Source of the DNA: Clostridiales bacterium
GTDB lineage: Bacteria; Bacillota; Clostridia; Saccharofermentanales; Saccharofermentanaceae
Direction: 5' to 3'
Length of the DNA: 64,000 nt
NCBI GenBank assembly: GCA_017551625.1
Contig: JAFZLF010000050.1
Location: 62,001-126,000, forward strand
A program made the translations under genes and the position numbers. Every line of letters begins with the position of its first letter. The first letter of the stretch is position 1. Positions 60,577 through 64,000 of the stretch are shown here, piece after piece. The notes under the pieces were generated by a model. That model did not search any database. It worked only from the letters and a program-made list of their open reading frames with translations, and was not told the DNA's origin.

Positions 60577-62241
60577 ATGTGTGAAGATATGCTTGAAGAG
60601 AATAAACTCTCCGATGAAGAAGCAAGAAAGCTGATATGTCTGGCGCGAGCAGGGGATGAGACGGCCAAGGAAAAGCTCATGGAGGCGTACGCATACATTA
60701 TCGGGTACCTCGTTAGAAAAATGATGAGACCGATCTCCTTTCGTGTCCAGAGCCGCCGGGAAGATTGGGAAGAGGAGCTCTGTCAGCGTGGATGGGCAGC
60801 ATTCTTCGGAGGAGTAGGGCGATTCGATCTGGAGGCTTCCAATCGGTTCAGCACCTATATCTGGACGTGTGTCTCTGTTGAGATGCGGGATGAATTTAGT
60901 TTTCTTATCAACAATTATGGAATCACTGACCTTTCTCCGAGAAGCAGGGCCGTGATTCACGAGACGGTCGATTGCGAAGAAATCGCGGAAACGGTGGCGG
61001 AAGAATCCTTGACGGAAGACCTCGCGGATGAAAAGAAGACTCAGGATTCTCTTTCGGGAACAGCAATAAAGTATCTCGAAGGAGAGAGTTCAGTCAGACT
61101 TGCCCTACAGATCTTGGAAGTTCTGAAGCAGTATTCAAGTGAAAGCGATCCCATCACGAAGACGCAGCTCCTCGATCTTCTCACTGAATACCGTATCAGG
61201 AAATATGGCAAGAGCGCTTCTCCGGGAGCACGAAATACGATCACTAAAACAATCGAGGAGATCCTGGCCGAAGCGGATCCGGCGGAGTATACGGAAGAAT
61301 CGGCCAAGCAATATCAGATTCTTTATTCCGGCTATAAAGAGGATCGGCTGAAGGGCAAGTGGGAAGGAACGGCACAGGGGAAAAGTGCGACGATCAGTGA
61401 TCTTGCTCTTGTGCATCTCTTCTCCGAGGAGCAGCTGGATAAACTGATCCAGATCGTCCGTTTTTCCGATTTTCTCTCTGAAGAAGAGAAGCGGGATCTC
61501 ATCGGAAAGCTCCTTCGTACGGCCAGTATACGATACCGTTCGCCCTTCTCGGACGGAAAAATGCGATTTGATCCGAAAGCAATCCACAGCCGTCTGTCGG
61601 GAATGGACGCAAACCGAAACCAAGAGATCTTCAAAAGCCTGAATACAATCAAGGAAGCGATCAATAAGTATGGTCGTATCCGATTCCATTACAACCGCTA
61701 CACATCGGATCACAAACTTGTCCATGATGGAACTTTCTGGGAGCTATCTCCCTATCACATCGTGGTGTACCATGAGAAGTACTTCTGCATCGGACAAAGA
61801 AGCGGCGGGAATATCTATCATCTCCGGATCGACCTGATGACGGATGTGAAGATCGTGAAGGACCGGAAGGGAAGAATGAAAACCTTCGAGAACAGTACTT
61901 TTGCAGGTGCGCCGCTATCGATCACGAACTGGGACCCTGAGAAATATATGTCCGAGCACATCTATATGGGATATGATGACCCGCAGCCGATCCTCATCAA
62001 GATCAAGATTCCCGAAGGATACACGATCCTTCAGGACTGGTTCGGAGATCACTACGAGAAACTGGACGTCAGATGTGAAGAAGACCGGGACATCGTAAGA
62101 ATCTTTACGTCCCCGTCCATGATCGTGCCGTGGGCGATGCAGTACGGCGATTTTGTCGAGGTGCTGGATAAGAAGATCCGGGATCGTATCCGTCGGAAAC
62201 TCGAAGAGATGAAAGAGCGGTATGAAGATAGAGGAGAGTGA
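60577..62241 (+). CDS. Sigma-70 region 2-like domain fused to winged helix and WYL domain
   Basis: A 554-residue regulator. Residues about 14-110 resemble sigma-70 region 2 (CLARAGDETAKEKLMEAYAYI, EELCQRGWAAFFGGVGRFD, NRFSTYIWTCVSVEMRDEF). Residues about 175-235 resemble the winged helix of WYL proteins (ALQILEVLKQYSSESDPITKTQLLDLL). Residues 358-430 are a WYL domain (INKYGRIRFHYNRY, ELSPYHIVVYHEKYFCIGQ, YHLRIDLMTDVKIV), followed by a WCX-like C-terminal extension (470-545). No region 4 is seen. The ATG at 60577 follows AAGGAGA. It sits 36 bp after the displaced rlmD end, so before insertion it probably followed rlmD. Likely controls the next genes in response to a ligand. Confidence 0.8.
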   Translation: MCEDMLEENKLSDEEARKLICLARAGDETAKEKLMEAYAYIIGYLVRKMMRPISFRVQSRREDWEEELCQRGWAAFFGGVGRFDLEASNRFSTYIWTCVSVEMRDEFSFLINNYGITDLSPRSRAVIHETVDCEEIAETVAEESLTEDLADEKKTQDSLSGTAIKYLEGESSVRLALQILEVLKQYSSESDPITKTQLLDLLTEYRIRKYGKSASPGARNTITKTIEEILAEADPAEYTEESAKQYQILYSGYKEDRLKGKWEGTAQGKSATISDLALVHLFSEEQLDKLIQIVRFSDFLSEEEKRDLIGKLLRTASIRYRSPFSDGKMRFDPKAIHSRLSGMDANRNQEIFKSLNTIKEAINKYGRIRFHYNRYTSDHKLVHDGTFWELSPYHIVVYHEKYFCIGQRSGGNIYHLRIDLMTDVKIVKDRKGRMKTFENSTFAGAPLSITNWDPEKYMSEHIYMGYDDPQPILIKIKIPEGYTILQDWFGDHYEKLDVRCEEDRDIVRIFTSPSMIVPWAMQYGDFVEVLDKKIRDRIRRKLEEMKERYEDRGE

Positions 62242-62257
62242 TTTTTCCGTAGTATTA

Positions 62258-62293
62258 TTCTGAAAAATGGCATTTGTGTTCAGAAATCTGAAC
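62258..62293 (+). promoter_or_regulatory. Palindrome and repeated half-sites upstream of the 62400 gene
   Basis: GTTCAGA-AA-TCTGAAC (62278-62293) is a perfect inverted repeat. TTCTGAA also occurs about 20 bp upstream, near 62259. This 158-nt gap follows the WYL-fusion gene, so it is a plausible operator for that regulator. The ribosome site AAGGAGG of the next gene is at 62384-62390. Confidence 0.5.
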
Positions 62294-62399
62294 ATGATTT
62301 CCTCCATAAGTATAGGTGAAGGGATCTTCCACGGGAGTTTCCTTCGAAAAAAGCACAGATCGAAAAGACGTGCTTGTATACTTAAGGAGGAAAGAAAAA

Positions 62400-63110
62400 A
62401 TGTCTAAAGAAGAAGGAAAAAAGTTCGTCGTAGTCACTTTTCGTGAGATGATGATGGCGTTTCTGAGGTGTTGGGGACTGCAAAGAGATGTGACGATCAC
62501 GGAAGACGAGGCGCACCAGATCAGGATGACATACGAAGGACCGCTCTATATGCTCCTGAAATACGGATACTATGAGCCGGATCTTCGCGCGATCCCGGAG
62601 GAAACGTGGCGGTTCATCTTCGATAATACGGATCTCATCTGTGACTACATCTACGAGAAGTATGAGATCCGGGAGCCCGGAGAGATCCTCGAGCATGAGT
62701 GGGAGGAGATGTTTGAAAATCCCGAGCTCTCGTACTGGGATCCGCTGGTGTTTGATACATGGGATGAGTATCTCGAGCTGGTAGGTGGAGATGGAGAGGT
62801 AAGCGGTTCGGCCGTTGAGAAGTTTGATACCTATGAGGAGTATTGGGACACGCGTGAGAAGGGCTATGAGCGGTATGCATATGAGCATATCTTCAGGGCC
62901 AAGAGAAGATGGAAGGAGATGGAAAAAGAGGCGGAAGAATACTTCCGTCATGAATGCCCGGCAGCGACGACCGCACCTTATGAAGAGGATTTCATGGCAC
63001 TTCGTTTCTATGTGCGGGAGCTGTTCGACGACATCTTCGAGTTCTTCGGGCTGTGGTATGAATTTGAGAACGATTGGTCACTGGTGTGTCACAGGAAGGA
63101 GGAGTTTTAA
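62400..63110 (+). CDS. Acidic protein of unknown function downstream of sigma2-WYL
   Basis: A 236-residue, strongly acidic, aromatic-rich protein (EHEWEEMFENPELSYWDPLVFDTWDEYLELVGG, FDTYEEYWDTREKGYERYAYEHIF, LFDDIFEFFGLWYEFENDW). No signal peptide, membrane helix or catalytic motif is visible and no family is recognised. The first part (TFREMMMAFLRCWGLQRDVTITEDEAHQIRM) looks helical. AAGGAGG precedes the start. The next gene begins directly after its stop codon, so the two are translationally coupled and likely interact. Confidence 0.65.
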   Translation: MSKEEGKKFVVVTFREMMMAFLRCWGLQRDVTITEDEAHQIRMTYEGPLYMLLKYGYYEPDLRAIPEETWRFIFDNTDLICDYIYEKYEIREPGEILEHEWEEMFENPELSYWDPLVFDTWDEYLELVGGDGEVSGSAVEKFDTYEEYWDTREKGYERYAYEHIFRAKRRWKEMEKEAEEYFRHECPAATTAPYEEDFMALRFYVRELFDDIFEFFGLWYEFENDWSLVCHRKEEF

Positions 63111-63896
63111 ATGAGAGATTTTCTGAAGGAATATCTGAAAAACGAGTATACGGGGAATCTGATCAAGGACTTCTGCCGGTATTGGATCAACTATGGTGAG
63201 AACGAACCCAAACCATACGATAGTTGGGAAGAAAAGAATACCTATCGTAGCAAGAATGATCTGGATTGCATCTGCTTCGGTGGTGATCTCCGCGCCGATA
63301 CGCTTATGAGTGCATGGACAGTGATGAAGTGGGTAGCCGACTATCTGAACAAGGATAAACCTAAACGAATCACGTTCAATAAGAAGACGAATTATTCCAA
63401 GGATCCCTACTGGTGTGTCCGCCTTCTCATGGAGAAAACTGAGGAGTATCTGCCGTCTGAACATGAACTGGTACAGCTCCTCCTTCGGTTCCTCAATCTG
63501 GCTAAACGTCCGTGCAACTTTATTCTTCTTCCGGATAAGAACATGAATTGTGAAAGGTACAACTGCAATATCCACGGGCAAACGGTGAGGCTCTTTGATG
63601 AAGTCCCGGCGACATTGTATTACATCTTCGATAAAGAGGCGCTCGGACGCTATTTTCTTACGGATGCCAGAGACGCCGTAGATGTAGAAAAGGTCAGGGA
63701 TTGGATCCGAGAGGAGAAACTGGATGTGGGGTTCGAGGATAAGGTGATCGATCCATCCCGGATCATCCCGATCATGGAAGGAGTTCATCCCAAGGATCCG
63801 CTGGAGGCCCAAACGGAAAAAGAGATCCGGGCCGTTCTCTCCTACATGATTTCTATATTGGAAGCGCGCCGGGAAGCACTGCATGAAGAGAGGTAA
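63111..63896 (+). CDS. Protein of unknown function (DUF6994-like)
   Basis: A 261-residue soluble protein with landmarks DCICFGGDLRADTLMSAWTVMKWVADYL, RPCNFILLPDKNMNCERYNCNIHGQTVRLFDEVPATLYYIF and RIIPIMEG. These resemble a family of uncharacterised bacterial proteins (possibly DUF6994), recalled only tentatively. Asp, His and Cys residues are present, but no known active site is identified. AAGGAGG lies in the end of the preceding gene. It is followed after 6 bp by a metallophosphoesterase start, suggesting a common pathway. Confidence 0.6.
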   Translation: MRDFLKEYLKNEYTGNLIKDFCRYWINYGENEPKPYDSWEEKNTYRSKNDLDCICFGGDLRADTLMSAWTVMKWVADYLNKDKPKRITFNKKTNYSKDPYWCVRLLMEKTEEYLPSEHELVQLLLRFLNLAKRPCNFILLPDKNMNCERYNCNIHGQTVRLFDEVPATLYYIFDKEALGRYFLTDARDAVDVEKVRDWIREEKLDVGFEDKVIDPSRIIPIMEGVHPKDPLEAQTEKEIRAVLSYMISILEARREALHEER

Positions 63897-63902
63897 AAGC
63901 TA

Positions 63903-64000
63903 ATGATCTATGCGATGAGTGACATTCACGGATGTCTGGAAGATCTGAAAAAGAAGATGGAAATGGTTTCGCTTGGGGAAGGCGATCGCCTGATCCTCCT
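63903..64000 (+). CDS. Metallophosphoesterase / Ser-Thr phosphatase, N-terminal part
   Basis: The window ends after 32 codons: MIYAMSDIHGCLEDLKKKMEMVSLGEGDRLILL. The SDIHG motif supplies the first metal ligands (Asp, His) of the calcineurin-like phosphoesterases, and the spacing to GDRLILL (normally followed by GDYIDRG) is that of PrpA/ApaH-type protein or diadenosine phosphatases. It continues beyond the window. It closes the visible sigma2-WYL gene set. Confidence 0.82.
   Translation, partial: MIYAMSDIHGCLEDLKKKMEMVSLGEGDRLIL

Overview
The window looks like chromosomal DNA from an anaerobic Clostridia-class Firmicute. The evidence is a ctsR-mcsA-mcsB-clpC operon with CtsR heptad operators, Shine-Dalgarno GGAGG sites, sigma-A promoters, an NfnAB-type bifurcating transhydrogenase, many lipoprotein solute-binding proteins, and a cellobiose phosphorylase plus cellodextrin phosphorylase pair. 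The last two suggest a plant-fibre degrader from rumen, gut or an anaerobic digester. That assignment is inference; no rRNA is present.

Layout. 1-7.3 kb: tail of a membrane protein, then the CtsR stress operon, continuing into an HPr-kinase-like protein, a TraX-like membrane protein and a small S26-type peptidase. 7.4-13.5 kb: a DNA-metabolism protein behind LexA-like boxes, then a minus-strand block (MATE exporter, small membrane protein, 2-hydroxyacid dehydrogenase, NfnB, NfnA). 13.6-29.3 kb: plus-strand block with an ABC ATPase and exporter, two large propeller-plus-SBP lipoproteins, two sugar ABC permeases, an HlyD-like adaptor and FtsX-like partner, an ApbE/NusG-II/Gx-transporter triad resembling flavin-based extracellular electron transfer genes, and a YjeF epimerase. 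29.3-40.8 kb: purA, glmS, tRNA-Ala(GGC), another solute-binding lipoprotein, and the two GH94 phosphorylases separated by a 600-nt hairpin-rich gap. 40.8-47.3 kb: minus-strand envelope genes, namely an unusual YidC-sulfatase fusion, a CDP-glycerol glycerophosphotransferase and a class A PBP.

47.4-60.5 kb: rlmD and an 11.7-kb AT-richer integrative element inserted in its 3' end. A 9-bp direct repeat GAGACGGTT marks both junctions (48840 and 60512). The displaced native end of rlmD (codons for ETVLLLSRV and stop) now terminates the element's serine recombinase gene, while the element supplies rlmD with a new in-frame C-terminal domain. Its cargo is two membrane-anchored XRE regulators and three transcription units, each behind a copy of one palindromic motif, encoding three paralogous small secreted proteins, another secreted protein and two lipoproteins. 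Its other half carries an SOS-box-controlled DUF6103-like gene, a small DNA-binding protein, an XRE regulator, a KilA-N protein and the recombinase. No relaxase or conjugation gene is visible.

60.6-64 kb: the chromosome resumes with a gene fusing a sigma-70 region-2-like domain to a winged helix and a WYL domain, followed by two unrecognised genes and the start of a metallophosphoesterase. The best candidates for undescribed biology are the secreted-protein cargo of the rlmD element, the sigma2-WYL operon, and the YidC-sulfatase fusion.
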